Assembly (NCBI GenBank): GCA_030631415.1
Contig: DAOVLE010000027.1
Coordinates: 1 to 33,935, forward strand
Source of the DNA: JAAEQG01 sp023133475
GTDB lineage: Bacteria > Planctomycetota > Phycisphaerae > UBA1845
Direction of reading: 5' to 3'
Length of the DNA: 33,935 nt
In this document: positions 17,901 through 24,451 of the stretch, one piece after another
Layout of the letters: every line of letters begins with the position of its first letter
Position numbering within the stretch: position 1 is the stretch's first letter
Program-made: the position numbers and the translations under genes
The notes under the pieces: generated by a model
Seen by the model: only the letters and a program-made list of their open reading frames with translations
The model's database searches: none
What the model was told of the DNA's origin: nothing

Positions 17901-19330
17901 AGAATGTCGGCGTTGTCGCAATGGACGATGACCCAATAATCCCCCTCGGGCACATCCGGGACCCAGCCCTGAGCAATTCGATCGTAGGATTCGCTTATGC
18001 CCAGCCCAAAAGGTCGCTCCAGGCAACCCAGGGGTTCGTCGTCGCCAACCTCGTCGTCATAGGACAAAAAGCCGCAATCTTCCCAAGAGCCGACCGTGGG
18101 GGCATCACCGGTATTCGTCACCGTCCAGTGAATCTCCAACGGTTCTCCCACATGGCCTTCGGGTGGTATCGATACGTCACTGATGGCCAAATTGGCGTTG
18201 TGGATGGTGATGGGGCCGGCGATGACGATGTTGTTGGCTTCGTTAAGTTCGTACTGAATCCCGCCGTCGTTGACCTTGAGGATCACCCAGTAGTCGCCCT
18301 CGGGCACCAGGGGGATATAGACCTCGACGTTATCCTGTTCGTACCAGTCGTCAGGCCCAAGAGTGTTCAAACGTGGGAAACATCCCAGAGGCAAATCGTC
18401 ACCGACAGCCTCATCGTAAGAAGCCCAGAGGCAATCAACCCACGCCTCATCAGCCCAGCCATCACCCACATTGGCAACACGCCAGCCGACGGCAATTTGC
18501 CCACCGGCGTCGCCTTCGGGCGGAATATCCAAATCGCTGCCCTCCAGGTCAGGCCAATCCAGGAAATCGTCAGCCGCCACGAAATCGTCAAAGAATGCCT
18601 GTTGCCCTATGTTGGTGGCCAGAGAGAAAATTACACCACTGCCGAAGTCAACCGGTGTTGTGTCGCTATGGTTCAACTGGGGAACGAGGGTGTCGTCCCA
18701 ATAAACATCGAGGTCGATCGAATCCGGCAAGATGGCGGCCTGCAACTCGAAGGTGTGGACGTTGGTGTTGTCAGTGGGGTCGATCGAAACAATTTGGTAT
18801 CCGTAGCCCATGCCGGTGAGATCGCCGTTGAACTCGAATATCTCCAGGAGCGTATCAAACCCATCTTGCTCGTTGAGCGATCTACTCACGGCAAGTCCAT
18901 ATCCGTACAGCGGATGAACGGACTGGGCAAAACCAATGACGCCCGCACCGCCACCCTCCCCGGGATTCAACGCAATTTTGGACTTGATCGACAAAATTTT
19001 CCCCGGCGTGGCGGTGAGGAAAGATGCGCCGCTGGTGTGAATGCCCATGGAGGCATCAGGCCCATAACCATTCGGCGGGTCAATGCAAAGAAACTTGCCA
19101 AACGGCCAGACGGCGTCGGTCAGAATCACCGCATCCGAAGGAAGACCGTTGCCGTAGGCGGGTTCATATTGCCAGTTAGCCAACTGATCGGCGTTGTCGC
19201 CGACAACCTCACTCTCCCAGTCTTCACTAAAAATGGTGATGAAGTCTGCCTGCAACAACGAAACCCCGGCGAAAAGGCCGATCAAAAGAGCAATTCGCCC
19301 GAATATCCCACGTGAACAGATGCAACACAT
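11984..19330 (-). CDS. Giant secreted CARDB-repeat protein with dockerin-like C-terminus
   Basis: A 2448-residue exported protein. The start ATG has AAGGAGGG 6 nt upstream. A signal peptide ends near LLQA (residue 28). Residues about 30-255 look like a lectin or glucanase-like jelly roll. From about 260 to 1510 I count ten CARDB-type (adhesion) repeats of about 120 residues, each with a core like ITWTVTNTG and a DxxYLS strand. Then come a PPC-like domain (about 1515-1640), an IPT/TIG-like segment (STLTIQGGSF), further beta domains, a FN3-like region (about 2130-2220), and from about 2333 dockerin-like calcium loops (GDADGDRLVSCADH, DLDSNRYVTAADRR, DFDRDADIDLRDFAEF, DFEGDQDVDDTDYAAF). It is probably a surface adhesin or matrix protein. 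A promoter is at 19443-19471 and a long hairpin fills the leader. Confidence 0.88.
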   Translation of the reverse strand: MCCICSRGIFGRIALLIGLFAGVSLLQADFITIFSEDWESEVVGDNADQLANWQYEPAYGNGLPSDAVILTDAVWPFGKFLCIDPPNGYGPDASMGIHTSGASFLTATPGKILSIKSKIALNPGEGGGAGVIGFAQSVHPLYGYGLAVSRSLNEQDGFDTLLEIFEFNGDLTGMGYGYQIVSIDPTDNTNVHTFELQAAILPDSIDLDVYWDDTLVPQLNHSDTTPVDFGSGVIFSLATNIGQQAFFDDFVAADDFLDWPDLEGSDLDIPPEGDAGGQIAVGWRVANVGDGWADEAWVDCLWASYDEAVGDDLPLGCFPRLNTLGPDDWYEQDNVEVYIPLVPEGDYWVILKVNDGGIQYELNEANNIVIAGPITIHNANLAISDVSIPPEGHVGEPLEIHWTVTNTGDAPTVGSWEDCGFLSYDDEVGDDEPLGCLERPFGLGISESYDRIAQGWVPDVPEGDYWVIVHCDNADILPETDEGDNIAIVGPIPIYERLCADLEPSDVNVPPDPVVAGGPAVVDWVVTNIGNVPTNTPYWFDRIYLSSDSVLSGDDRIIEPDIINPMALNSNGAYDDAYWQIVEFTVPDDLVGDYFVIIETDASEMLSECDEGNNVVVSDTTMHIEQLVGPILAMTNCEVDEPNPWRGDPVTVTWTVTNIGEMPTGWITLDHAIALSSDDIIDPPPDGDEVYWHVIAPYLYLDPLGTSDEISVEVHLPWDVWGHYFLIVWPDPHLDLDMDRSPCAVPINIQPGIPSDLEVEDISLPAEAFSGQPVDITWTIRNVAVEPTHASWWADDVYLSRDDSLETTADNHLLGTSPHVGDLNFEESYVGPELGEVVLPDDADGLYYLIVHTDTDNRVYEGSWEDNNVFSAGPFDVTYAPPDLVVDSIAVLQNDVPVSSVHSGESVTVEWTVVNDGDGCTSKDAWSDRIYLSTDHQLHIGLDLELDTKSHSGILGPEGYYTVSREVTIPIEFHGSDVYIFVCTDYAKQVYEGDDGNNCEHGYGFEVVWAPPDLLVQAVEVKQDGIAVETVSSGSPITVEWSVLNNDIGTTPVNSWFDRVYLSDDVWLDGSDCVLGTRHHFGALDYGDTYAASYEVEIPIYVVGENMFVFVKTDFNNDVYEADNGNNATADGPIQVVWGPPNLQVDEVTAPGGVVAGEPFSVSWRVRNGGGPTSSGTWNDRVYLSNDRWLDPGDTPFNPVSHAGDLPYNCTYTAGAMITAPPGLNDPFYVIIEADTGGDVAESNECDNTDYTSVSFTPDPVDLQVTNVNAPATALSGQLMQLSWTVANLGIGTTPAGWCDAVYLSLDKYFDPLVDIYAGYFYHSGALSGAGSPGDSYTRTEWVPVENGLSGPYYVFVVTDINDTVHEENGAGDAEENNTGYDSEAMDVQIPPPSDLIVIDIDVPSNGTLGEFVTIEWAVRNNGDFPAEGNWNDSVFLSADATWDITDKHVGIKRHTGPLYVGGQYIESLTAPLPGVVPGDYHVIIRTDIHNEVRETIDGEQNNDTASPGTLAVNCWELHLGIPDDSHRLVSGEEHFFQITGVPADSDDILVQLDCANDYAFTELYIRRDAIPDRGHYDYAHSELLAADHEIPIPAPQEGTYYIQVIGTYIPGGDSAYVLRADLLPFEVRSVQPNVIGDTGPSTLTIQGGSFDEEATTVLRGPSSEEVLSAARAWHDPMNIIARFDMTGQAQGNWDVVVINPGREEAVLFDGVQVVAGEPGYAEIDMAGTGLLRLNEWAHLDFMIHNPTNTDLERMIIVLTFPESMDVYPEVAIPVDPEWDPLDSCYLDNDGHRVLQLDCFNIAPHATTHLDIVVRPTVAGLFSVGLEAYLLTREDCEALMAAMIENGLLNGYITYDPPDRNRGANMRDQTTDLAIAEYLYYRETLGERLTDGFGLIEPAIDICYGGLGMADPSPSDWLGLLDFAVQGAGVVDKWRRRDAIFFPGFTAASIDPNAKMGPAGVGDQMFVRPGIDLPFTVEFENLPEADAPAQVVTVVDPLDVDLDWRTFRLGEIVFGDTRIEACAGRSHYVGQVELPNGLLVRINAGLNIETGTATWTLTAIDPDTGERPRNPMLGLLPPNDPLIHDGEGHVAFTVRARGDVPGGTEITNSATIIFDINEPINTNEIFNTIDPAAPTSQVLSLPAEQPDPQFDVQWEGQDDESGSGIASYAIYYSEDGSLYVSWISTADTQAPFPAARGGGQYAFYSTAADHAGNTEPAPSVPDTTVTVAVQVPLAPTTGATTATTVELVTPGDANVASIEHVVYVVDATSNGFYIGPYGLLQAHPAWQPLEVWADMRIAALPTETQYTIMTKARSIDLIETAFGPAVVVETSIPGDADGDRLVSCADHNLVDAVLGTVPEDPNWDPRADLDSNRYVTAADRRIVRRIMADFDRDADIDLRDFAEFQGCFSGSGVPMAPGCDTFDFEGDQDVDDTDYAAFLDALTGPEPE

Positions 19331-19355
19331 TATTGCCCTCCTTATCTGAGTGGAA

Positions 19356-19440
19356 ATCAGTGCCGTGACCGTAAGGGAGCGGCCAAAGCGGTGTGCCGCC
19401 CGTCTCGATGAGGCCGCTCCCTTACGGTCGCGGTACTGAT
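19356..19440. repeat. G-family inverted repeat in the leader of the CARDB gene
   Basis: Two 29-bp arms (19356-19384 and 19412-19440) are nearly perfect inverted repeats around a 27-nt centre. In RNA this forms a long stem between the predicted transcription start and the Shine-Dalgarno site of the CARDB gene. Confidence 0.88.
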
Positions 19441-19442
19441 TC

Positions 19443-19471
19443 AGACTAGCAAATCAAGATGTGTTTTTCAA
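19443..19471 (-). promoter_or_regulatory. Sigma70-type promoter of the CARDB gene
   Basis: On the minus strand TTGAAA and TAGTCT are 17 nt apart, with TGC before TAGTCT as an extended -10, the same design as the DUF481 operon promoter. Transcription would begin near 19436, so the leader of about 105 nt is nearly all G repeat. Confidence 0.6.
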
Positions 19472-19490
19472 GCGTTCCACCCGATCGGAC

Positions 19491-19520
19491 GGGTGGCCCA
19501 TCGCTTTAGCGGTGGGGGAG
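19491..19520. repeat. F-family repeat, half element
   Basis: GGGTGGCCCA, TCGCTTTAGC and GGTGGGGGAG match one arm of the F repeat. It abuts the transposase remnant and supplies its in-frame TAA. Confidence 0.8.
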
Positions 19521-19604
19521 GCGACGGTTGCGCGTATGACGAGGATCGGGGAGGACCTCGAAGTGCTTGACAATCAAATCGAACGAAACAGCAGCATCAG
19601 TCAT
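19506..19604 (-). pseudogene. N-terminal remnant of an ISAs1-family transposase
   Basis: Reading from the ATG at 19602-19604 gives 32 residues that include FEVLPDPRHTRNRRL, the characteristic N-terminal (DDE_Tnp_1-associated) motif of ISAs1-type transposases. The match then ends abruptly at the F-repeat arm, where a TAA stops the frame. GGAGGT lies immediately before the ATG. The remaining 300 or more residues of the transposase and the insertion-sequence ends are not in the window. The identification rests on one motif that I know well from this family. Confidence 0.7.
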
Positions 19605-19697
19605 ACCTCCGGTAATAAATTCCCGCCGGCCCCTCCGGCAAGGCGACGAAGATATAACCGAAACGAACGCTTCGCGCCAGCCTGCCCTACCTCCCGC

Positions 19698-20435
19698 TCA
19701 GCGCGAAGGGTGTGCTCCTGGTGCCGAGCGTTTGATTTGCCGGTATAGCTTAAACAACTCCTTAAACGCACGCAGGATCACTTTAAGGTTCGCTCCGGTC
19801 TGCTCGCCGGCTTCACGCGGATAGTGGTGGACCCCAATCTGCCCGATGGTATAGCCCAACCGCCGGGCCCGAGCCAGAACCTCCGTATCGATCAGGGCAC
19901 CTTCTGATCTCATCTCGATCTTGTCGAACAGCTTGCGCGGGAATATCTTGAACGCGCAGTCGATGTCGCGGATACGCATCCCAAACAACAAGTTCACCAG
20001 GCAGCCCCAGCAAAATGCGTTGATCTTGCGGATGAGCGGGTCCTGCCGGTTCAGGCGGTAAGCACTTACGATGTCGTATTCCCGCATAAGCGGCAAGAGC
20101 TTGTCGATCTCCTCGAAATCGAACTGCCCATCGCCATCGGTATAGAATACCCACTGCTTGCGTGCCTCTCGAAAACCACGCTGCAAGGCTCCACCGTAAC
20201 CGCGGTTCGGATTGTTGTGGACGGCACGCACCTCGGCGTGTTGGGCGGCAAGTTGGTCAGCCAACTCGCCGGTGCGGTCCTTGCTCCCGTCGTTGACGAT
20301 GAGCACCTCGAAATCACTCGATATCCGCCGGCAGGCTTTCAGGGCTGCCAACGTGGTGCGTTCCACGTTGGGCTCCTCGTTGTAGCACGGGAAGAATACC
20401 GACAGGCAAAGCGGTTTGCCCTGCGATTGGCACAT
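19698..20435 (-). CDS. Glycosyltransferase family 2 (DPM1/undecaprenyl-phosphate type)
   Basis: Probably moves a hexose from a nucleotide sugar to a polyprenyl phosphate at the cytoplasmic membrane. The GT-A fold starts at LSVFFPCYNEEPNV, with VNDGSKDRT at residues 47-55 and the acidic metal motif YTDGDGQFD at 98-106. RDIDCAFKIFPRKLFDKI and EVLARARRLGYTIGQIGVHHYPRE follow the pattern of dolichyl-phosphate mannose synthase-like enzymes. Its 245 residues make it a minimal member without C-terminal membrane helices. AAGGAT lies 9 nt before the ATG. A terminator from the upstream gene precedes it, so it is likely its own unit. The GT-C-like membrane protein at 28763-30637 could use its lipid-linked product, but this is speculative. 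Confidence 0.9.
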   Translation of the reverse strand: MCQSQGKPLCLSVFFPCYNEEPNVERTTLAALKACRRISSDFEVLIVNDGSKDRTGELADQLAAQHAEVRAVHNNPNRGYGGALQRGFREARKQWVFYTDGDGQFDFEEIDKLLPLMREYDIVSAYRLNRQDPLIRKINAFCWGCLVNLLFGMRIRDIDCAFKIFPRKLFDKIEMRSEGALIDTEVLARARRLGYTIGQIGVHHYPREAGEQTGANLKVILRAFKELFKLYRQIKRSAPGAHPSR

Positions 20436-20473
20436 ATGCGATGATCCTTACAGCACGGCACGCATCATTGCAG

Positions 20474-20507
20474 AAAAATGCCCGCTCCGGAACTCCGAAA
20501 CGGGCAT
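20474..20507 (-). terminator. Rho-independent terminator after the 20552 gene
   Basis: On the minus strand ATGCCCG and CGGGCAT form a 7-bp stem around 16 nt that can pair partly, followed by a T-run. It lies between the stop of the 20552-20875 gene and the start of the GT2 gene. Confidence 0.6.
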
Positions 20508-20551
20508 CGGTTCAAATCAGACCAGAACCCCCACGCTCAAGAGGGCAACTA

Positions 20552-20875
20552 CTACCGCAGAGCGCCTCGAGGCTGAACGCGGCGTGGTTTCTTCTTCTCG
20601 GGCGAGTCGGTCTTTTTCTTTCGATCTTCGGTTTTGTCCTTCTTTGTACTGTCTTTCTTCTTGGCATCCGCGTCGCGGTCGCGTGGTTTTCTGGCTTTGG
20701 GTTCCTTCTTCACAGACGCCGGCGGCTCGGGGGGGGGCTTTTGGGCGCGAGGCCGCTGATCGATCATGGGCGCGCCGGAATCGGAAAAAAAGAGAAAGTA
20801 CGACCCCACACCAATCACCGCCACCGCTAAAACCGCAATCACGACGATGGTAACCGTTTTGTTCTGTTCGGCCAT
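20552..20875 (-). CDS. Small membrane-anchored lysine-rich protein
   Basis: The 107-residue product has one N-terminal membrane helix (TIVVIAVLAVAVIGVG, about residues 8-24, followed by SYFLFF) and a disordered, very basic tail dominated by Lys, Arg, Asp, Glu and Pro. Orientation is likely N-in, with the basic tail outside. I recognise no family. The codons for PPP are a run of nine C (20729-20737 on the plus strand as G), a possible slippage site. It starts 60 bp after the prepilin gene on the same strand, so the two are likely co-transcribed, and a terminator follows. Confidence 0.7.
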   Translation of the reverse strand: MAEQNKTVTIVVIAVLAVAVIGVGSYFLFFSDSGAPMIDQRPRAQKPPPEPPASVKKEPKARKPRDRDADAKKKDSTKKDKTEDRKKKTDSPEKKKPRRVQPRGALR

Positions 20876-20935
20876 CGTTTCCGGTACTCCATTCTATCAA
20901 AAGAACTACACTGACATCCGCACACACTTTAGCCG

Positions 20936-22027
20936 TTAATCGGCATAGTAGGGCGTGAGCACCGATGCCGCGGGCAGCGTATCCAACTGCCAACCCGGGC
21001 CACGGAACGTGACGCAACGGTCGCAATCATACGGATCCATATCGCCGCAATTGCCCTTGGGATAATTCCCCGCCCCAAGATTGGGAGCGGGACGGTAAGT
21101 TCCCTTCATCACGATTGCGGCAGCATGACCATCCGCAAACGCCACGACAAAATTAAACGGGTTACGGTGCCAACCGGGAATCTCGACAAAATTGCCTTCG
21201 ACCCGGTCGGAATAGTCGCACTGCCCCTCGGTACTCCAATCACCCCAGAGCCAGGCATAGCGGGACGGCACTTCCTGATAGACAATGGACGCTGCCGGCG
21301 AAGGAATACGCGAAAGCGGCGTCAAGTAGACCGACTGGCTACGGATTCGATCCTGGAATATACCGCCAACGATCCAGAAAGTGTTGGTTACATAACTGGT
21401 GCCATAGTGGTCGTAAGCGGTCCTCATCTCCTCCCTGAACGCCCCTTCGTCGCGGTCGGTGTGTTCTCTGCCGGCTGTGTATAGAAACCCGCCGCCAGCG
21501 TAGCCGGTGTCCGACGGGCAATGATAGATGGGCAGGTCCAGTTCCTGATCAGCTTTGAAATTGGCAAAACCGGGACCCGGATCTTTAATTCCGCCAAACG
21601 GCGGATTGAAATCCTTGAAACCGCCCTTATACAGGGAGGAATTCAGCGGTCTGTGGGCCGGCCCGCGGTAGGCGTCGGTGCCGAAAATGGATTCAGCTTC
21701 CTCCCCTGTCCGAGATTGCCCTTTACCCGCTTTGCCACCCCACTCGATGGCACCGGAGGCATCGGGCAGCACACGGGTGTCCGGCACCGGGATCATGATC
21801 TCGTTGGAGTCGTCGCCCGCGTAGACCAGGCTGGCTTTGGCGAGACCCGTCAAGTTCGCCATGCAGGTGGCCAGCTTCGCCTGCTCGCGGGCCTTACGCA
21901 ACGACGGAAGCAAAATCGCTATCAGCAGCGCGATGATCGAAACGACCACCAGCAATTCCACAAGCGTAAAACCCGCCGAGACCATCCCCGCAAAGCCTTT
22001 GCCATTTTTCCTATGAAATTTGAACAT
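20936..22027 (-). CDS. Type II/IV prepilin-like protein (planctomycete pseudopilin)
   Basis: Substrate of a prepilin peptidase, exported and assembled or retained at the cell envelope. After a basic leader, the cleavage motif and hydrophobic helix read GFTLVELLVVVSIIALLIAI with Glu at +5, then a heptad-like helix LRKAREQAKLATCMANL. The large 300-residue globular part ends with VVAFADGHAAAI, the conserved DGH-type ending seen in the many planctomycete prepilin-like proteins. AAGGAT lies 6 nt before the ATG. A promoter match at 22175-22202 implies a leader of about 140 nt. No secretin, ATPase or peptidase genes are nearby, as is usual for such orphans. Confidence 0.9.
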   Translation of the reverse strand: MFKFHRKNGKGFAGMVSAGFTLVELLVVVSIIALLIAILLPSLRKAREQAKLATCMANLTGLAKASLVYAGDDSNEIMIPVPDTRVLPDASGAIEWGGKAGKGQSRTGEEAESIFGTDAYRGPAHRPLNSSLYKGGFKDFNPPFGGIKDPGPGFANFKADQELDLPIYHCPSDTGYAGGGFLYTAGREHTDRDEGAFREEMRTAYDHYGTSYVTNTFWIVGGIFQDRIRSQSVYLTPLSRIPSPAASIVYQEVPSRYAWLWGDWSTEGQCDYSDRVEGNFVEIPGWHRNPFNFVVAFADGHAAAIVMKGTYRPAPNLGAGNYPKGNCGDMDPYDCDRCVTFRGPGWQLDTLPAASVLTPYYAD

Positions 22028-22174
22028 ACGTCAATCCTTATAAACTACCACTGCAATAAGCCACGTGCTCACCTCTGCCAAATCAAAAACTCACCTGAAG
22101 AAGTGGAAGTTAGAAGCTCCCCCTCATGGCGAGGCGAACCACCCCATGTTAACGATGAAGACCACACCTTAGCA

Positions 22175-22202
22175 ATCATACATCAACCATGCAGGTAGTC
22201 AA
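22175..22202 (-). promoter_or_regulatory. Putative promoter of the prepilin gene
   Basis: On the minus strand TTGACT is followed after 16 nt by TATGAT. The leader to the prepilin ATG would be about 140 nt. Confidence 0.5.
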
Positions 22203-22266
22203 GAGTTTCCGCACAATTTGCGCATTTTGGGTGAGATTTTTTGCGAATAAGGTGCTACCACCAAAA

Positions 22267-22334
22267 CCAGTGCCGCGACCGTAAGGGAGCGACCAATCCA
22301 AGTAGAGCTCCTGCCTTACGGTCGAGGCACTGAT
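22267..22334. repeat. G-family inverted repeat upstream of the prepilin gene
   Basis: ACCAGTGCCGCGACCGTAAG and GGAGCG on the left face CTCCTGCCTTACGGTC and GAGGCACTGAT on the right. The right arm has diverged more than in the 19356-19440 copy. Confidence 0.82.
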
Positions 22335-22353
22335 CGGATTCTCGTGGTTAGCC

Positions 22354-22397
22354 GTAGGGTGGGTGGAACCTCGCGAAGCGAGGTGGAACCCACCAAC
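22354..22397. repeat. D-family hairpin
   Basis: GTAGGGTGGGTGGAACC, inner stem CCTCGC-GAA-GCGAGG, then GGTGGAACCCACCAAC. It is almost identical to 2812-2855 and 25037-25078. Confidence 0.88.
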
Positions 22398-22446
22398 CAG
22401 ACTATCACGTATACAGGATCGCGTGGGTTTCGTAGCAGCAGTCTTG

Positions 22447-22479
22447 CACTAGGCTCGGCATTTATGCCGGGCCTAGCGC
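22447..22479. repeat. B-family hairpin with both arms
   Basis: CACTAGGCTCGGCAT faces ATGCCGGGCCTAGCGC. Here the tail CCTAGCGC is matched by an inverse arm on the left, making a longer palindrome than the other copies. Confidence 0.8.
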
Positions 22480-22501
22480 GACGGAATGCCGGAGGCGGGT
22501 G

Positions 22502-22528
22502 GCATGGTCCACGTTTACGTGGCCATGC
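22502..22528. repeat. I-family hairpin (bulged)
   Basis: GCATGG-T-CCACGT pairs with ACGTGGCCATGC around TT, leaving one bulged T. Confidence 0.75.
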
Positions 22529-22594
22529 AGAGGGCAGATGACGTGATGGAAAGACCAAACGTGCCAGGGCTGCCCAGACCATCCTCACGCAATA

Positions 22595-22618
22595 CATGCC
22601 CACGCAAGCGTGGGCATG
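22595..22618. repeat. I-family hairpin (perfect)
   Basis: CATGCCCACGC and GCGTGGGCATG form a perfect 11-bp stem around AA, 40 bp beyond the stop of the HDOD-GGDEF gene. The stretch 22028-22658 contains no gene; besides the prepilin leader and promoter it holds only G, D, B and I repeats. Confidence 0.8.
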
Positions 22619-22658
22619 GCACCCGGCACCCGGCGTGCTCCGCGGTGAAATATCCGGG

Positions 22659-24155
22659 TTAGAAGGTGATTTCCACGCAGTTTCGGCCGTTGTGTTTGGC
22701 TTCGTAGAGACACTCGTCGGCGCGTTCGATGACCTCTTTGGGCGTGGTGGTTTCGAGTTTCAAGTCCACGTGAGCAGCCCCGAAACTGGCGGTGAACTGG
22801 ATGTGGTGTTCGTCGTAATCGAATTGGATTTTTTCGATCCTCTTGCGGATGCCCTCTGCCATCAGTTGCAATGTCCGTGCGGTGGTATCCGCCAGGATGA
22901 TGGCGAATTCCTCCCCGCCGTAACGTGCCGCCGTAACCGTGTCGGTGCAGAGTGATTTGAGGCATTGCCCCACACGTCGCAAGGCCTCGTCGCCGGCCTG
23001 ATGACCATAGGTGTCGTTGAGATGTTTGAAATGGTCGATGTCCATGATGATCAGGCCGACCGATCCACCGTCTTCTTCTGCCGTGGTCAGAGTTTTTTCC
23101 AGCTTCTCGTCGAACGCCTGCCGGTTGGCAATCTGAGTCAAGCCGTCGGTGGCGGCTTTTTTACTCATCTTCTTGAGTTCCAACTGGGCCTGATCGGCAC
23201 GATTGGTTGCCTCGGCACGGTCCATCTCCGCGGAAAGCGAGATGTTGGCCAGTTGCACCACCGCTTGCGAACGCAATGCCTCATACGAAACCGACTCGCC
23301 GATCTCGATGTTGAAGAGCGTTGCCATCTCATTGACATTGCCGTGCAATTCATCAAGAGTCTGTTCGAGGGCTTCGGGCGTAATGGGGATCAATTCCAGA
23401 CAGTGTGCCTTCACCTCGTCAAGTTGCCCGCGGGGTACGTCCGCACAGAACAACTCTGAGAGGCAAGAGGCTGCGTACATGACCGAAGCCAGTAGACGAG
23501 TTCGCTGGTCGAGGGATTCCAGCCCCGCGCCGTGATGGGCGGAAACCGCCTGGCACAGCATGTCCGGCAACGACCATTTCTGTAATAGTCTGCCGGTGAT
23601 TTCGGCATGGGTCAGCCCCAGGACATCGGCTTCGATATCCTGAATCGGTTGCGGGCTTGCGGCGAATTGCCTGACCACCGGCGTGTAGACGTCGCCCACA
23701 CATTGGAAAGCCGCCAACATGCCAATGTCGGACAATAACCCTCCCACAAAACACTCGTCGGTGCGCAGGTTTCCGCAGTGCTGGGCCATCAGCTTGGAGA
23801 GCGCCGCGGTGGTCAGCGAGCGGCGCCAGTAGGTCTGATAATCAAATTCGCTGTCATGTGTCTGTTGAAGGGAGTCCACCAGCGAAAAGCTCAATGCCAT
23901 AACCTTGACGGTCCTCAGCCCCAGGATCACGGTGGCTTGCTGCAACGAGCCGATTTTTTTCGACAGGCCAAACAGCGGCGAGTTGGCGGTCTGAAGCAAC
24001 TTCGCGGTCAGCGCCGGGTCCTTTTGAATGACATCCGCTATATCATTGATTGCAACATCCGGCTGCTGGGCCAACTCCAGCACCTTGATGGCAACAACCG
24101 GCATTGAAGGCAAGTTGGACGAACTCAGAATACGGTCCATAAGCTCAGATGACAT
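22659..24155 (-). CDS. HDOD-GGDEF protein, predicted diguanylate cyclase
   Basis: Predicted cytoplasmic signalling enzyme making cyclic di-GMP. The HDOD domain spans about residues 12-215 (LPSMPVVAIKVLELAQQ, DPALTAKLLQTANSPLF, LGLRTVKVMALSFSL). A helical linker with LELKKMSKKA at about 320 leads into GGDEF: AATDGLTQIANRQAFDE, MDIDHFKHLNDTYGHQAGDEAL, and the active-site motif ARYGGEEFAI near residue 412, ending ADECLYEAKHNGRNCV. The GGEEF loop is intact, so it should be active. The inhibitory RxxD site expected five residues upstream of it reads LCTD and is lost. No kinase or receiver domain is attached. The Shine-Dalgarno is weak. Its long upstream region 24156-24451 is shared with the divergent orphan gene. 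Confidence 0.92.
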   Translation of the reverse strand: MSSELMDRILSSSNLPSMPVVAIKVLELAQQPDVAINDIADVIQKDPALTAKLLQTANSPLFGLSKKIGSLQQATVILGLRTVKVMALSFSLVDSLQQTHDSEFDYQTYWRRSLTTAALSKLMAQHCGNLRTDECFVGGLLSDIGMLAAFQCVGDVYTPVVRQFAASPQPIQDIEADVLGLTHAEITGRLLQKWSLPDMLCQAVSAHHGAGLESLDQRTRLLASVMYAASCLSELFCADVPRGQLDEVKAHCLELIPITPEALEQTLDELHGNVNEMATLFNIEIGESVSYEALRSQAVVQLANISLSAEMDRAEATNRADQAQLELKKMSKKAATDGLTQIANRQAFDEKLEKTLTTAEEDGGSVGLIIMDIDHFKHLNDTYGHQAGDEALRRVGQCLKSLCTDTVTAARYGGEEFAIILADTTARTLQLMAEGIRKRIEKIQFDYDEHHIQFTASFGAAHVDLKLETTTPKEVIERADECLYEAKHNGRNCVEITF

Positions 24156-24451
24156 TGTGCAACCCCAGGCCTCCCCGCAAATTTCTGCTCTTGTCGCCTC
24201 GCCGGCGCCCGCCGCCGGGGTTTTGTCGGCAACATTCCTGTCATATCAAACATCGGTTTGTCTGTGCCGTCCCTTGACCCGGATAATTCACCGCGGCACT
24301 GATCTGATGGCTGTTTCCTTCTGCTCGATTCGCAAAGTTTTTTGTGGTTGGTGGTTCAGTTCTCAAGTGCCTTTACGTAGTGTCCGATTGTGGGGGCATT
24401 CAGTAGTAACCCGGGCTAGGTCACGCAGAGTCACCAAAAGGGAGATTGCCT
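24156..24451. other. Divergent intergenic region with a degenerate G-like palindrome
   Basis: No gene is seen. GTGCCG at 24264-24269 and CGGCAC at 24294-24299, followed by TGATCTG, look like a worn G-family element. No confident promoter could be placed for either neighbour. TAACCCGGGCT at 24408-24418 recurs downstream of the orphan gene. Confidence 0.4.

Noticed and set aside
15725..19315. Long plus-strand open frames (402 and 464 codons) opposite the CARDB gene
   Set aside because: They lie fully antisense to a gene with clear repeats, signal peptide and ribosome site; their translations show no domain and reflect codon bias of the true strand.
19461..19748. 95-codon plus-strand frame in the region after the CARDB gene
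   Set aside because: It is antisense to the transposase remnant and runs through an F-repeat arm and the end of the GT2 gene; no ribosome site.
22316..22603. Open frames through the repeat cluster 22316-22603 on both strands
   Set aside because: They consist of D, B and I repeat sequence; lack of stop codons follows from the GC-rich palindromes.
24264..24303. tRNA or riboswitch-like hairpin before the orphan gene
   Set aside because: Only one short GTGCCG/CGGCAC pairing is present; it fits a decayed G repeat better than any RNA family I know.
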